A stretch of 64,000 nucleotides of DNA from contig JAQFVV010006246.1 in NCBI GenBank assembly GCA_028023455.1, positions 549,501-613,500 on the forward strand, read 5' to 3'. This document shows, piece after piece, positions 37,268-48,875 of the stretch. Position numbers and translations under genes: made by a program. The stretch comes from Epiperipatus broadwayi (lineage: Eukaryota; Onychophora; Udeonychophora; Euonychophora; Peripatidae). The notes under the pieces are model-generated. The model worked only from the letters and a program-made list of their open reading frames with translations, did not search any database and had not been told where the DNA came from. How positions within the stretch are numbered: position 1 is the stretch's first letter; each line of letters begins with the position of its first letter.

Positions 37268-37555
37268 TTGAAAGGAAAAGTAAAAATAAACACAGAATAA
37301 ATTTTTGTAGATATTTTTCTATATTTCCTAAAATAAAATAATAATAAGTAAAGAGGGCTGATAAATATTATTTGTAATTCTAATTGTGAAATATAAAAAC
37401 ACATTACTTGTTTTTGAAAATTTTTTTAATTAATTAAAACATGTATGTTTTCAAAGGGATTAGAGAGATAAAAATAAAACTCTTGTTTTTAATCAAGGTG
37501 TTGTCATCACCTTAGATGATTCTATAAAAGGGCTGATAACAAAATTACCTTGTCT
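36313..37555. other. Noncoding intron with a long TA microsatellite
   Basis: A TA run of about 41 bases lies at 37221-37262. No gene signal; the minus-strand frame 37126-37404 is produced by the TA repeat. Confidence 0.5.
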
Positions 37556-38056
37556 GAGTAATGATTTTTGAAGAGAGCAGTCTGGATAATAATTTTTGTA
37601 AGAATGGTCAGCTGAAAAGTTGGTTACAATATTTTGTTGCAGCTTGTTGAAGTGCAGCAGTTGGTTTTAGCTGATCATAGAATTTGCAGAATAGCTACCA
37701 TAAACTGATGTGGCTGAAGGCAAGATAGTATGTTTTTCTTAGCAGGAGTTTGAATTCACATGGAGAAAATGACCCACATTTTTATGCTGAAATTCATAGC
37801 CTTAAACAGAAAGAGGACAGTTGCTGGCCTGAAATTTATTAAACCAAGACAGCTGCTTGCCTGGAACAGTTCTACACAGACAGGAGACCAACTATGGACC
37901 AACATTATACATATATTATACTTTTTCCTGATGATGATGATCATTAAAACCAGGCTCACCAAGAAAAATCTTCCAACTTGCTGAAGAATGAATTACATGT
38001 ATGCTGCATCAGATATATGAAGAAAAGCACAGACAAATGTATATATAGCTGTTGAG
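37556..38056 (+). repeat. X/Y repeat: copy of the X part only
   Basis: This corresponds to about 38400-38925 (tttttgaagagagcagtctg through the region after ccaagag/aaag). It stops where the Y part would continue, so it looks 3'-truncated. Noncoding. Confidence 0.85.
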
Positions 38057-38384
38057 TTATTTTAAAATATTATATAAAAATAGACATATATAGAACAATA
38101 TTATTTTTAAGTCAGTTAAAAATCTATATATTTTAAAAGAATATAGAGTAATTTTGTTTGAATTATAATTAAGAGTCAAGAATAATTCATTGACCATCTG
38201 ATTTTAAAGGCAAAAAAGATGTTTTTGAACAATAATCTTCTTGGAAATTATTTTGAAAAATTTATATAAAAAAAAGGTAAAGAATTGATGATTCAATAAT
38301 TTAATTTAAAAACATTGATAATTAATCAACAAATACTTGTCAAACAGAAGTTGACTTTATTTAGTTTGCAAAAAAATATCAGTC

Positions 38385-40316
38385 AGTCTGGACAATGATT
38401 TTTGAAGAGAGCAGTCTGGATAATAATTTTTGTAAGAATGGTCAGCTGAAAAGTTGGTTACAATATTTTGTTGCAACTTGATGAAGTGCAGTAGTTGGTT
38501 TTAGCTGACCACAGAATTTGCAGAATAGCTACCATAAACTGATGTAGCTGAAGGTAAGATAGTAGACTGTTTTCCTTAGCAGGAGTTTGAATTCACATGG
38601 AGAAAATTACCCACTTCTTTGTGCTAAAATTCATAGCCTGAAACATGAAGAAGACAGTTGCTTGTTTGAAATCTATCAAATCAAGACAGATGCTTGCCTG
38701 GAATAATCCTAGACAGAAAGGGATCAACTACAGACCAAGATTTTACATGAATTACGTACTTTTACCTGATGATGACAAGCCTGAAATTATATTTTTCTGA
38801 TGGACCAAAAACCAACCTTGCCAAGAGAAAGCTTGAAGAAATTGGTATACGTATGCTGCTGTTTATCTATAAATGCAGGTAACCACAAATAAACACATTG
38901 CTTGTATATACAGTGAGTTATTTTCTTTAAATATTCCTTAAAACACTTATAAAATTATAAATTAATAACTTAAAGCAAAACAAGTAAATAATTTGATTGA
39001 GTCAAATGTCTTCAAAGATGATTTGATATATAATTTTGATAATTCCTTTAAAAAAATGATGTTAAAAGAATTTATAACTTAAATGCAAGCATAATTTTCT
39101 TTGAGTTAAAATCAAAAAGAAAAAAAAAGTTGTTAAACTTTATGAAAGAATTAAGCAACATGATTCTCTATACTTTCAATATGAATAATTATGAAAAATA
39201 TAATATTATTGTAACAAGTTGAAATAGATAAAAGCCAGTGTGTGTGTATATGCACACACTCATATATATAAAATTTTAATATTTTTTTTTATTAAATGTC
39301 AATTCATTTTTTTAATATTAATTGTATATTATAAATGACACATTTGTGTGTACATATATGTAAATCAATGTAACAATTTAAATGTTGAATAATTATTTAA
39401 ATCTCAATGTGATCATTTGAAATTTTGTTTTGTAATCAAAATCAGAAAGCTTATATGTGTGTAATTTTATTTTTATGGATCTTAATTTCCATTTTATTAT
39501 TATTGTTAATAAACTTGTGTTTCAGTTGTTAAAAATTGTATTGCATCATCTCTTGGTCACTTATAGTAATAGAGCTTGTGTTCTCTGAGTAGATTCATGC
39601 ATGGATAAATGGGGATGTGTATTTAGTGCTTTTGGGGCATTCAGTGATGATCAATCATCAACATCCTGGTTGATTCATAAAATTATATTCTTTAAAGCCC
39701 ATGCACTATATTTTATTTTAGTTTAGCCTTATTAAGAGTAATGTTTATAGTTGGCCAGTACAAGTAGACTGAGCATTGATGATATTCAGCATGTTTTAAT
39801 GTCCCAGCATTATTGTTTCAATTTCTGATTATTGTGTATTTTACTGGATGGGCACTAAGCTGATGCATGAAAGTTATGTTTAAATAATTGCCCAAAATGG
39901 CAAAAGCTCAATAGTTAGCCTGGTCTACAGAAGACCCATTTCTGATCCAGTCACAAGGTTGACTGTGGATTTATATTTTTTATTGCTCAAATCCAGCCAC
40001 AAGATGGACTGCTGATTTGTTGTACTGATTTGTTTATTCCCATCAATGATGATGATGATGGATGATTATTTATTTTGAATATTACTTATAATTACTTTTT
40101 TATAATGCTTGTTGATATATGGTTAATTATGCTTTTAATAGCTGGCTGATCTCTCAATGTTCTCACAGATTTTTGGATCTCATGCTCCCCTTAAATGTTT
40201 ACTTATATATGCTGTAGTAAATGATTTTGTATTTACTGGGATTGATGATGATGTTCCATCACCCCAGTTCAAATCTTTCCTTCCATTTCATTTTGATACT
40301 CCCCATCCCATTACAA
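38385..40316 (+). repeat. X/Y repeat: full-length-like copy (about 1.9 kb)
   Basis: This copy contains X and Y contiguously and explains both partial copies nearby. It has no ORF with a recognised domain, no clear terminal inverted repeat and ends at a TA/CA microsatellite (40316-40341). It may be a non-autonomous element or a segmental repeat; I do not recognise it. Confidence 0.8.
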
Positions 40317-40341
40317 TATATATATATATATACACACACAC

Positions 40342-42093
40342 CTTACATTTCGACTGTCCTGCAGGGTTTGGATAAATTGTATTTTGAAATGTTATTACAA
40401 CTTTTTTAATGCATCTTTATGAATCCTTGAAAAAATATGATAATCATTTAAAATATCTTAAAGTATCTTAATAATTAAACCATAACTCCTCTCCCAAATG
40501 GGGCTTTTATTTAAAAAAAAAACAAATTAATTTTAATGAAATTATTATTTTATATAGTTACATTATGAAATAAATTTATTTCAACAATTCAAAAATAATT
40601 AAATTTATTTCTTATTTTAGCATAGACAAATTAAAATGTAACTGTAATTTGTAATAATAAAGGTAAAAAAAAATGTTATTTATAATTTCTCTTATTATTA
40701 GAATTAATTTTTAACACGCCTATTACATTCCAATAAGAATTTATATAGAATATATAAATTACCTTTTATTGAAACAAAACATTATATAATTAGGACATTA
40801 CATTTGCAGTTGCAAAACATAACCTAAAATTAAAAGAATATTTCATCATTCTGCTTCCAGATAATAACCAGAAGGGAATATTTATCTAGATGTGATTTTA
40901 AGTAAATATAACAAATAATACTCTAACAGCAATCAAAAATTGTGTAATCTAATATATTACAAATACCAAACAATAAGATGGACATTTTATCTTTTATATC
41001 TTAATTAAACATAAAATTCAGAGATAGACTATCCAAATTCACATATAAACTATAAAAGTATATATTAAACAAAAATGCTTTGCAAACTAGATTCAAATTT
41101 GAATTTTTGGAAAAATTAATTAACAAAGAATATTATGATATTCATAAAATGTAACTCTTATTTAATGTTTTTAATTGTAATTATCTTTAAACAAAATTTA
41201 TAATTTTAAAAATCATGTTTTTCAATTAAGAATTTGTTGACATCTACTTAGCATAATATTTTGCTTTAAAATCATTGCAATTAGTTTTTTTTTTAAAATA
41301 TAATCACCATAGTTGTTAAAACATGGACTGGATTAGAATTTTATTTTCATCTTTTGCTTGTGAAATGATTTTCAAAACAATCTACCACAAAATAATTATT
41401 AGTCTTAAACTTCCTTGTCCAAATGCTGCAATAGATTTTACATGACCTCTGATGTGGCAGGTTTTGTATCAGACTTTGTATCAACATTTTTCAGTATGTC
41501 ATAAGCTGAGATATTAAACAACTGACTGACAATTAACATTTCATTTGATTTGTGATTGACAGCTATTTTAAATTTACTTCATGAATGAGCATACTATTGA
41601 GGATACCAACTAGGTCTAAAATAGAATAAGAAAAAGTACATTAGCTGCAACAGTTACAAATCTTTCAACTCATTTCTTTTCTTTACTTTATATACTTGAA
41701 ATGATTGTTTTTTAAAAAAGAAAAATATTATTTTATTATGATTTATAATGGTTATAGATCAATACATATTAGAATGAATTACATGAAGAAATTTTGATTC
41801 ATTACATTATAGCATAAAGAAGCCTGACGAAAGAATACCCAATTCATGATCAAATATAAAATAAATTTAATAGAAGCATAAATAATAATATGCATATGTG
41901 TATATAAGTATATGCAAAAATATATTTTGAACTGATCAGTCATTTTCATTAAATCTATTTGAAAAAAAAAACTAGAAATATTTTACCTATATTGTGAAAA
42001 TAATATTATATAGGCAATAATTTGGATAAAAAATTAACATTTTTATTAAGAAATATTATTAAAATAATTTTTAAATTTTTATGCTTGTTTCAG
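40342..42093. other. Noncoding 3' end of the intron
   Basis: No exon or repeat recognised apart from the acceptor at 42092-42093 with its pyrimidine-rich tract. Confidence 0.5.
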
Positions 42094-42250
42094 ATTCATG
42101 ATGGTGCTTCTGAAAGGGATCCTATAATTGGCCGTTACTGTGGTTCTCAAGCTCCCGAAGTTATTACTTCCACAAGTATCGCTCTTTGGATAAAATATAG
42201 AACTGATTCTCCAAAAAACAGAAGAGGATTTACTGCTTCTTATGACACAT
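42094..42250 (+). CDS. CUB-domain gene, exon encoding the C-terminal half of the CUB module
   Basis: The exon follows an acceptor (tgcttgtttcag) and ends before a gtatgc donor at 42251. It holds 52 full codons plus one base, so it starts in phase 0 and ends in phase 1. It begins IHDGASERDPIIGRYCGS, which supplies the conserved D-G pair and the fourth CUB cysteine, followed by ALWIKYRTDS and RRGFTASY, the closing strands. Joined to 16733-16914 it gives a complete CUB of 112 residues, close to the family's usual 110. The Asp of RTDS aligns with the third calcium ligand of calcium-binding CUBs. The phase-1 ends mean that the module could be duplicated or skipped without a frame change. The next exon was not found in the window. 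Confidence 0.9.
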
Positions 42251-43640
42251 GTATGCTATTTTATAAATTTATTATTTAAAATTTTAATTCATAATTATTA
42301 TTATTATTTTTTTTTGCAATCATTGAAGTTGTTTAGACATTTAAAGTGGAAATAGATATTATCTATAATTAAATGTAAACTAAAAAAATTGTTAAGCTTA
42401 TTTTTGGTATTTATTTATTCAGTCATTATCCTGTCATTTATATTTCCCTAGATAAATTATTTTAAATATAGTAAATGACACCTTTATTATCATTCTTTAA
42501 GCAAGATATAATATCCTCTGTTCAACTAGCTGTATGAAAATAAATACCTAAAAATTATATTATTTGCTATTGCATAATACCGCTATAATAAAATAATTAC
42601 AAAAAAGCATTTTAGGCTATAAATTTAATATTTATTTGGTTTTTATTATTTATTTGAACAAATAGAAGGATAAATGTATCTTTTGTCAAAAAAATGAAAT
42701 GATAATAATTAAAATATGGTCAAAGAATTGCATGATGTATATGATAGAATTTTTTTTTTTTAAATTAATATACAAAAAATATGGCAAACTTTTATTTTGT
42801 CTGGATTTTACTCTATGGCAAGTGAAATACAATTTATTTTGGAAATGGATTAAAGTAGAATTAGAATTATGTGTATATACATTTAAAAAATTACACAATA
42901 ATGAGTCATTGTGCATTAAGTCTGTGCAATCACATTTGATTCTATTAATTAAAAATGTCTAAAATGAGTTTCTGAGAAAATGTATTCATCTAAGCATTTG
43001 AATGATTAAATATTCTGGTCATTAGTATTCATGTAAACAAAAATTAGTTACCATAAGTAAAATTTTTCTAAATATCTGCAATAAAATTTATACATGTAAA
43101 ATCTTACATTTCAAAAGACAACTTCAAAGGACTAAATGTACTATAGACTCCAAAGAAAAACAATCCTTATCTAAATCAAAGCCATGGGAAGGTCTCTCAT
43201 GCAAAGCCTAATGAATAAAGTAAACATTCCCCATCAGAAGTAATGTCAAGATGCTGAATAGCTATTAATAACTCGAACTGTTGAAGACAGGGAGATGGAG
43301 CAGTACTCCATCACAGAACTTACTCTAATGAATTAACTCAGTTGATAACCAAAGACTTTGGTTCATCCTTATACTCAATATCTAGATATGCATTTAGCTC
43401 TACTTAATTCAATGTAATTACATACTGTTTACAATGTACATTACAGATTCAATGTCAAATGAATTTACTTTTGAAAAAAAAAACTTACTTTTATAATATT
43501 TAAAATACTCAACACACTTTGCTCTTTTCAAATCTTGCTTTATTGTATGAACTATTTCTTTTCTTATCTTTAAGTATATTATATGTTTTCTCTATTTTGA
43601 GCATTGTTCATGTTGTTTTGTAAGGATCCTTCCTATAACA
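42251..43640. other. Start of the next intron
   Basis: Noncoding AT-rich DNA following the phase-1 donor. Open frames near 42686-42962 on both strands are chance AT-rich frames without domains. Confidence 0.5.
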
Positions 43641-43820
43641 TATTGTACTGGTCGAAAATGTATGTCCATTAGCAAAAGTACCCTGAATCCAATCATGCCT
43701 GAGATACTAAGGTCAGAAGCAATCATGAATTCTAACCTGTTTGCCCATTCCCCAAATTTATAACACTAGGTGATACTACATAAATTAATTATTTCGAGGC
43801 CCAGTGCTACATTGTTTTGC
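43641..43820 (+). repeat. Dispersed repeat R1, copy 2
   Basis: Same orientation and block order as 18143-18355 and 63784-64000. It is followed by a gatgatgatgatgatga run at about 43837. Confidence 0.7.
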
Positions 43821-44164
43821 ATGAGAACTCAGCTGATGATGATGATGATGAGATTGAGTCAACCCAAGATAGAAGTTAATAACATACATAAATATAAATA
43901 TTAAGGAGATTCAAACAATTGGATTAAGTTTAAAAATATAAACATTTATTTTGACAAAATTCAAGATGATTTTATATATAATCAATTTCATGCATTTAAA
44001 ATTTTATTTTTATTATAGACATTTAACAAACTTGATATAATTATTTTATTTAAACAAATATCAATTTAGTGCAGCAGTTACAATACTGAATGTATATTTA
44101 AAAATAGGATTTTATTCAGTGTTACAAAACAGATTTATCTGGGTGGTTTGGTGGATGTTTTATA

Positions 44165-44400
44165 CATTTAAAATATATATACACCTTTACCCCACTTAGC
44201 GATGGCAATTGGTCCTCCAAAACTCATCATTAAGCAAGAATATGGTAGACAAAATACGTAATTATAATGGGGGTCTATGAGAAAAAAATTGGTCCGTTCC
44301 AGTGACATAAAATATCCACATTGACTTCCAAGCTCAAAGATTTTCTTGATTTTTTCATGATAATGATGACTAAATACGGTATCTAAAAAGAAAAGTTTTA
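44165..44400 (-). repeat. Dispersed repeat R3, minus-strand copy
   Basis: Its reverse complement shares atcgctaagtggggtaaag and the TA-rich end with 52800-52850 on the plus strand. No ORF with a domain. Confidence 0.5.
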
Positions 44401-44763
44401 TATCACTAGGAAAAAAAATGCATATTTTCACTTTAAAAAGTACAGAACAGCAATGAAACTAAATTTGAATTTAAAAGTTTTTATATTCTTCCGTGGAAGT
44501 TTTTCATCGTAATGAAAAAAAAATCTATACTGAAGAGCTTTTTTTAAAAAATTGTATTACAGTATATATTACTACTATACATTTATTTTATTACTTATGT
44601 GAAATTATTCAAATCAAAAAACAATGTTTAATTATTAATTATTTAATTGAACATATAGAAAAAAAAATCAACTTATTTTCAAAGTAAAAAATCTAACTTC
44701 TAATTTTCTAAAACATACAAGTAGGTTTATTTTTCTTACTGTATATTTTAAGTAATGTAATAA

Positions 44764-44776
44764 TGCCCCCCCCCCC
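44764..44776. repeat. Poly-C tract
   Basis: A run of about 13 C in an otherwise AT-rich context; no function inferred. Confidence 0.9.
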
Positions 44777-44989
44777 GTTCAAGTAGAAAGATTTTTAATT
44801 AAATGCAATCTGTTTTTTTTTAAACTTTTCTAATTTTTTGATTTGAAACAGCTTGAGTGTAAACAACATGTTTATTAACGAAGTTACAAAATCAATAACT
44901 ATTTTCACATAATTATCCAGGTGTTCTAAAAATAATATATTGTATTTAAGAAACACACACATGCAGTTTAATATTCATATTTAGTGTTT

Positions 44990-45148
44990 TCCTGAAAGTT
45001 TGTGATAATGGTATTTTATTTGTCTTGTACTGTATTTATATATTGGAGTATTTGTATACAGTATTATCAACAAATTAAAAATCCTCCTTTTTCTATTCAA
45101 AAACTTTATTTTCTTATCTCAATACTGAACATATATATATATATATAT
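44990..45148. repeat. Penelope-associated flank, left of LTR element 1
   Basis: 45060-45130 is the reverse complement of about 52360-52440, and 44994-45050 resembles 51064-51113 in direct orientation. The LTR element therefore appears to have entered a TA run within sequence belonging to the same complex as the PLE3 fragment downstream. Confidence 0.6.
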
Positions 45149-47280
45149 TGAACCTGATTGAAATCCGGCTCAATGGTGTTGTTATTAAACAAAAAAAAAA
45201 AAAGAAATTTATTAAGCTTTTAATTTTCATTAAACGTAAAGGTTTAAATTTTCGTTATTATTTAAAAAGAATGCGTATATCAAAATACACATGCATTTAT
45301 ATGTAAAACGGATTTGTTTTTAAATATTTATCGATTTATTTTAGAATAATTCTAATACCACCTGTTTTTAAATTCATTTGATTTAAAAACAAGCTGGCTA
45401 GCTAATTGCATTCCTGTTACTTTTATTTTAATTATTGTAAACAATTTTAATAGCGGAGATTTGATTTTTATGTTGTTTTTTCATTTCAATAAATCCTGGG
45501 TAGAATTTCGAGATAGATTGAGCGGGAGATTAATATTTGCCCTGCCTAAGGCAAAGAAATTGAACAACAAGGAAAGTGTTTCGCAGGAAATGGAGCATCG
45601 TATAAATAGCCCCGAAAATTTGGAGTGTCAGTTAATCCATTTTTGAGAGATAGACAAGTGGTTTTCTCACGTGAAAGTTATAGCAGCACGGACATTTAAA
45701 TTTCTTAATTAAAAGACATCAGCTGTTATTACAGACTTGTTATCACCACCCGAATGGCTTGCTAACTCCACAAAAGACAGATCCCTGACTTCCAAGTTTG
45801 CTCCAGTAATGCCTTGAACACCTAATAGAAACCGGAACCTCTGTACATATACCTTGCTGCCTCAAGAACCTGAAAATGAACTTAAGTAAAAGTGCGCACT
45901 CTACGTGAACATTGCTTTTACCAAAAGGTAATTATTTTCGTTTTTATTCTTCCCAGGGTAAATTAGTTCTCATTAAATCTCCGCTCAATCTAACCACAAA
46001 TATGTATTCTTAAATCAATTGAGCCTCATATTTAATATTTGCTGTGTTTTTCAATATTTTATAGTGTATCTTAGAATCTTAGTTTTAAGATTCTAATTTG
46101 CTTTCCGTTTTGTTTATTGGAGAGTGACGAGTGAGTTTTCTATTTTATGTAAGATTTTTATAAATGCTTTGGCAGTCGTGCTTTTAAAATGCTTACCTGT
46201 AATTATTTAGTATTTAATAATTAATTAATTTTATACTCTATGTTTGCCCTCTTGCTAAACCTCCAAAAATCTTTTGGCTGACGACTTTATTGTCTGATTT
46301 TCGCAGGTGGAGATTTCATTCTAAGATCTCTAAAAGTGGAAATTAGAATTGTGTTTTTCTTTGTAATTTTATAAGTCATCAGCAGGAAGATAAAATTTAT
46401 CCTTTCTTAAATTACAGGTGAGCGATACTTTCATTATGCTAAAGTGTTTACAACTTTTAAGATTTTCGTACTCCGTGCACTCTCCGATAGATTCATTTGT
46501 GTATTTATTATGTGTGCTTTAAATTTATCAGAGCGTGTACTCAGAATTTGTTTGTAAGTTTATTTTCTTTTCGTTATTTGCTGGGACAGACGTAACTGTT
46601 TTTCTAATCATTTACTTGTCTCTTATTGAGACCATTAATTATTAATTTTAAAGTAATTTTCGCCAATCGTTTGGCTGGGATTCACCAGTTTAATTGTTTC
46701 TTCATTTCAATATTTTTCGATTGTTTTTGGGGTGGATCAATCGCCGTTATTTTCAAATGTAGTAATTGGTGCAGTTCATACCGATATAAGGACATTCAAG
46801 ATCTTACCATGTTTAGATCTTGAACAGCACATCGGTGCTGGGTTTTTGATCTATTTCAAGGGCATATGGTTTAAGTATCTGAAAGGGAAAACCAGTGTTT
46901 AAGTGAATCCGCTGCTGAATGAAATTTGCTTCCTCCCTTTTAACTTTGTTTATTAGAAGATCAGTCAGTCTGTCATAGCTTTGCCTTTAGTATTTCTGGT
47001 ACATGCCTGAGTTAACTCACATTTATTATGTCATAAACTTATATTTAATAATTTATTTTCTCATAATAAAATTTATGAAATATGTTTAACTTAATTTGGC
47101 TGACGTTTGTCTTTGTGCTTTTGTCTCAATTGTCTAAACAATTTAAGATCTCTTGTTTTTTCCTGAGTCTAGTCAGCGCAAACCATCACCATCATCTATT
47201 CTGATCACAGTAAACAAATTTTCCAGACATGTAGTGGTCTGGTGGCGCCCTCTGTTTCAGAATAGATTGGGTATCCGGTA
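45149..47280 (+). repeat. 5' LTR of LTR element 1 (2,132 bp)
   Basis: Partner of 48876-51036. The short frame at 46626-46823 recurs in the other LTR at 50380-50658 but has no recognised domain. Confidence 0.9.
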
Positions 47281-47298
47281 TATAGGATAAGAATTTTT

Positions 47299-47318
47299 TG
47301 GCGCAACCAAACGTGGGA
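47299..47318 (+). other. Primer-binding-site candidate of LTR element 1
   Basis: tggcgcaaccaaacgtggga lies 18 bases after the 5' LTR. The TGG start is expected for pairing with a tRNA CCA end. LTR element 2 has a similar TTTGGCGC start at the equivalent place. Confidence 0.55.
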
Positions 47319-47459
47319 GCCGATATTAAAACTTTATGTGAGATTTTGTTTAGACAATTGAGAAAGATTTCAGGTGTAAGAGACAAGATCTAGTAGGTGG
47401 AGGTTCGGTTTTGATAATTATTGCATGTATTTTGGAGCAGTTTGGTAGAATGGGGTTCG

Positions 47460-47665
47460 TTTTTCCTTTTAATGAAATAATTTATCAACTGTAAAAGCGT
47501 ATTTTCAAAAAGTCTATCGGAGTAATTTTAGTTCAGCAGTTAAATATAGTTCGTCTTTCTTTTTAATGAAATAATTTAGAAACTTAAAAAGCGTATTTTC
47601 AAAAAGTCTGTCGGAATAATTTTATTTGAAGAGTTAAATATAGTTCATCTTTGTTTTGAAATAAT
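47460..47665 (+). repeat. 94-bp tandem units in the leader of LTR element 1
   Basis: Two units (about 47460-47553 and 47554-47647) and a partial third share aaagcgtattttcaaaaagtc and gagttaaatatagttc-like blocks. They lie between the primer site and the ORF, where packaging or leader signals are often found. Confidence 0.8.
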
Positions 47666-47756
47666 TTATAGAAAACTGTAAATAGCAGTTTATTTGCTAT
47701 TAGATTTTAGATTTTCTTTTAAGAAGTTAGTATTGCGAATTTAATTTGTGTCGAAA

Positions 47757-48641
47757 ATGGAAGTCAACAAAGAAAGCAACAGGGCAGCATTTGTAGAAGA
47801 AAGTCCTGTCTCATTTAAAAACCCTCAAATTGTAGAAAAAGAAGAAAGTGGGTCACAGATGATGATGAAGATGTTGATGAAGTTGGTAATAGAAATGAAG
47901 GAAGATATGAGAAGTCAGCAAGCAATGATGGCAGAGTTTAAAGTGGCAATGAAGAAAGAAATTAGTGAAGTTAAACAGGGCCAGCAGGCTATAAAGGAAG
48001 AAATGATTAAAGAGTTGAGAGAGATGAGGGGGAAAATAACGGAAAAAGTAGAAAAAGTTGAGGTCATAAAAGATATAGAAATTAAGGTGGCACAGGATTG
48101 TACTAGGCCAGAAAAGGTGGAAATAAAGTTAGAAATAAGCACAGATGGGTTACAAATAGAAAGTGTGGTGGAAAATCTAGTAAATGTAGATAAAGAAATA
48201 GAAGAAAGTTATAAGGTAAAAACACAAAAGCAGGTAGAAGAGTCTCCGCGTGAAACTAAAAATAAATTGTTTTCAATAACTGTTTGTGTTGAATATGAAT
48301 TTGAAAAGAAGAAAAGAGTTAGAAAAAAGATTAAGAAATATGATTTTAAAGCTGAAATAGAATCCATCTATAAAACAATCTTATTTAAAACGTTCGAAAA
48401 ATGGGTAAAAGATAAAAAAGTTCCGTATACTAATGCTGATAGTAAGAGTAATAAAGTGGGACACTTAGTAGAAAGGTGTTTTGCTCGGCAAAACAGTTTC
48501 CCATTATATGAGATAGAAAATAAAATAGAACGTGAAAGAGACAAGAGAAAATTGTATAAGCTAAGAAAATATAAGAGTGGGAAAGGAACTTATTTTAGTA
48601 AGTTAGTAAAAGGAGTAAAAGAACCGCTGGACAAAAGTTAA
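47757..48641 (+). CDS. Gag-like coiled-coil ORF of LTR element 1 (294 aa)
   Basis: The frame opens further upstream, but the first ATG is at 47757 and is preceded by a purine at -3. The product is rich in Lys and Glu. Residues about 30-100 are Met/Glu/Lys-rich (MMMKMLMKLVIEMKEDMR, then KEEMIKELREMRGK) and look like a coiled coil. The C-terminal third is very basic (KKKRVRKKIKK; RERDKRKLYKLRKYK), suggesting nucleic-acid binding. No Cys-His zinc knuckle, protease or polymerase motif is present. Position between two LTRs and the N-terminal coiled coil make a Gag-type structural protein most likely. The frame has no stop over 294 codons, unlike every other retroelement ORF here. The function is inferred from context. 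Confidence 0.7.
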   Translation: MEVNKESNRAAFVEESPVSFKNPQIVEKEESGSQMMMKMLMKLVIEMKEDMRSQQAMMAEFKVAMKKEISEVKQGQQAIKEEMIKELREMRGKITEKVEKVEVIKDIEIKVAQDCTRPEKVEIKLEISTDGLQIESVVENLVNVDKEIEESYKVKTQKQVEESPRETKNKLFSITVCVEYEFEKKKRVRKKIKKYDFKAEIESIYKTILFKTFEKWVKDKKVPYTNADSKSNKVGHLVERCFARQNSFPLYEIENKIERERDKRKLYKLRKYKSGKGTYFSKLVKGVKEPLDKS

Positions 48642-48875
48642 GGGTTCAGCATTTAGCAATCAGATGGATTGTTTTTAATAAAAATAAAAAAAATTTTCTT
48701 AATGAATTATGAGAATGGAGAAAGGTTTTTGATTAAAATGAAATATGGGCTTGTTTTTTTTTTTTGTGCAAGGCAAACGTTCGGCCGAATTTCTAAGAAT
48801 AATTTTAAAGTGTTTCTAGTTAAAAAAAAAAAGTTACAGGAATGTTTTTTTTTTTTGATCACATTTTGAGGCAAT
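48642..48875 (+). other. Region between the ORF and 3' LTR
   Basis: Contains poly-A and poly-T runs and ends attttgaggcaat just before the LTR. A convincing polypurine tract is not visible. Confidence 0.5.

Larger units (their letters stand above)
16915..42093 (+). other. 25,179-bp intron splitting the CUB domain
   Basis: The intron starts gtaaaa and ends tgcttgtttcag. It is phase 0, joining YIQ of the first exon to IHDG of the second. It contains the LINE-A/Penelope nest, the SINE, the dispersed repeats R1 and R2, and the X/Y repeat copies described separately. All these insertions are compatible with continued splicing because both junctions are intact. Confidence 0.85.

Noticed and set aside
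37126-37404. Minus-strand 92-codon frame with an Ile-Tyr repeat
   Set aside because: It is created by a TA microsatellite.
40157-40409. Two overlapping plus-strand frames
   Set aside because: They lie inside the X/Y repeat and run through a TA/CA microsatellite; the corresponding frame in the other copy differs.
42022-42279. Open frame extending on both sides of the second CUB exon
   Set aside because: The bases before 42094 and after 42250 lie beyond clear splice sites and show no CUB similarity.
42686-42962. Overlapping frames on both strands
   Set aside because: AT-driven chance frames in an intron without codon or domain signal.
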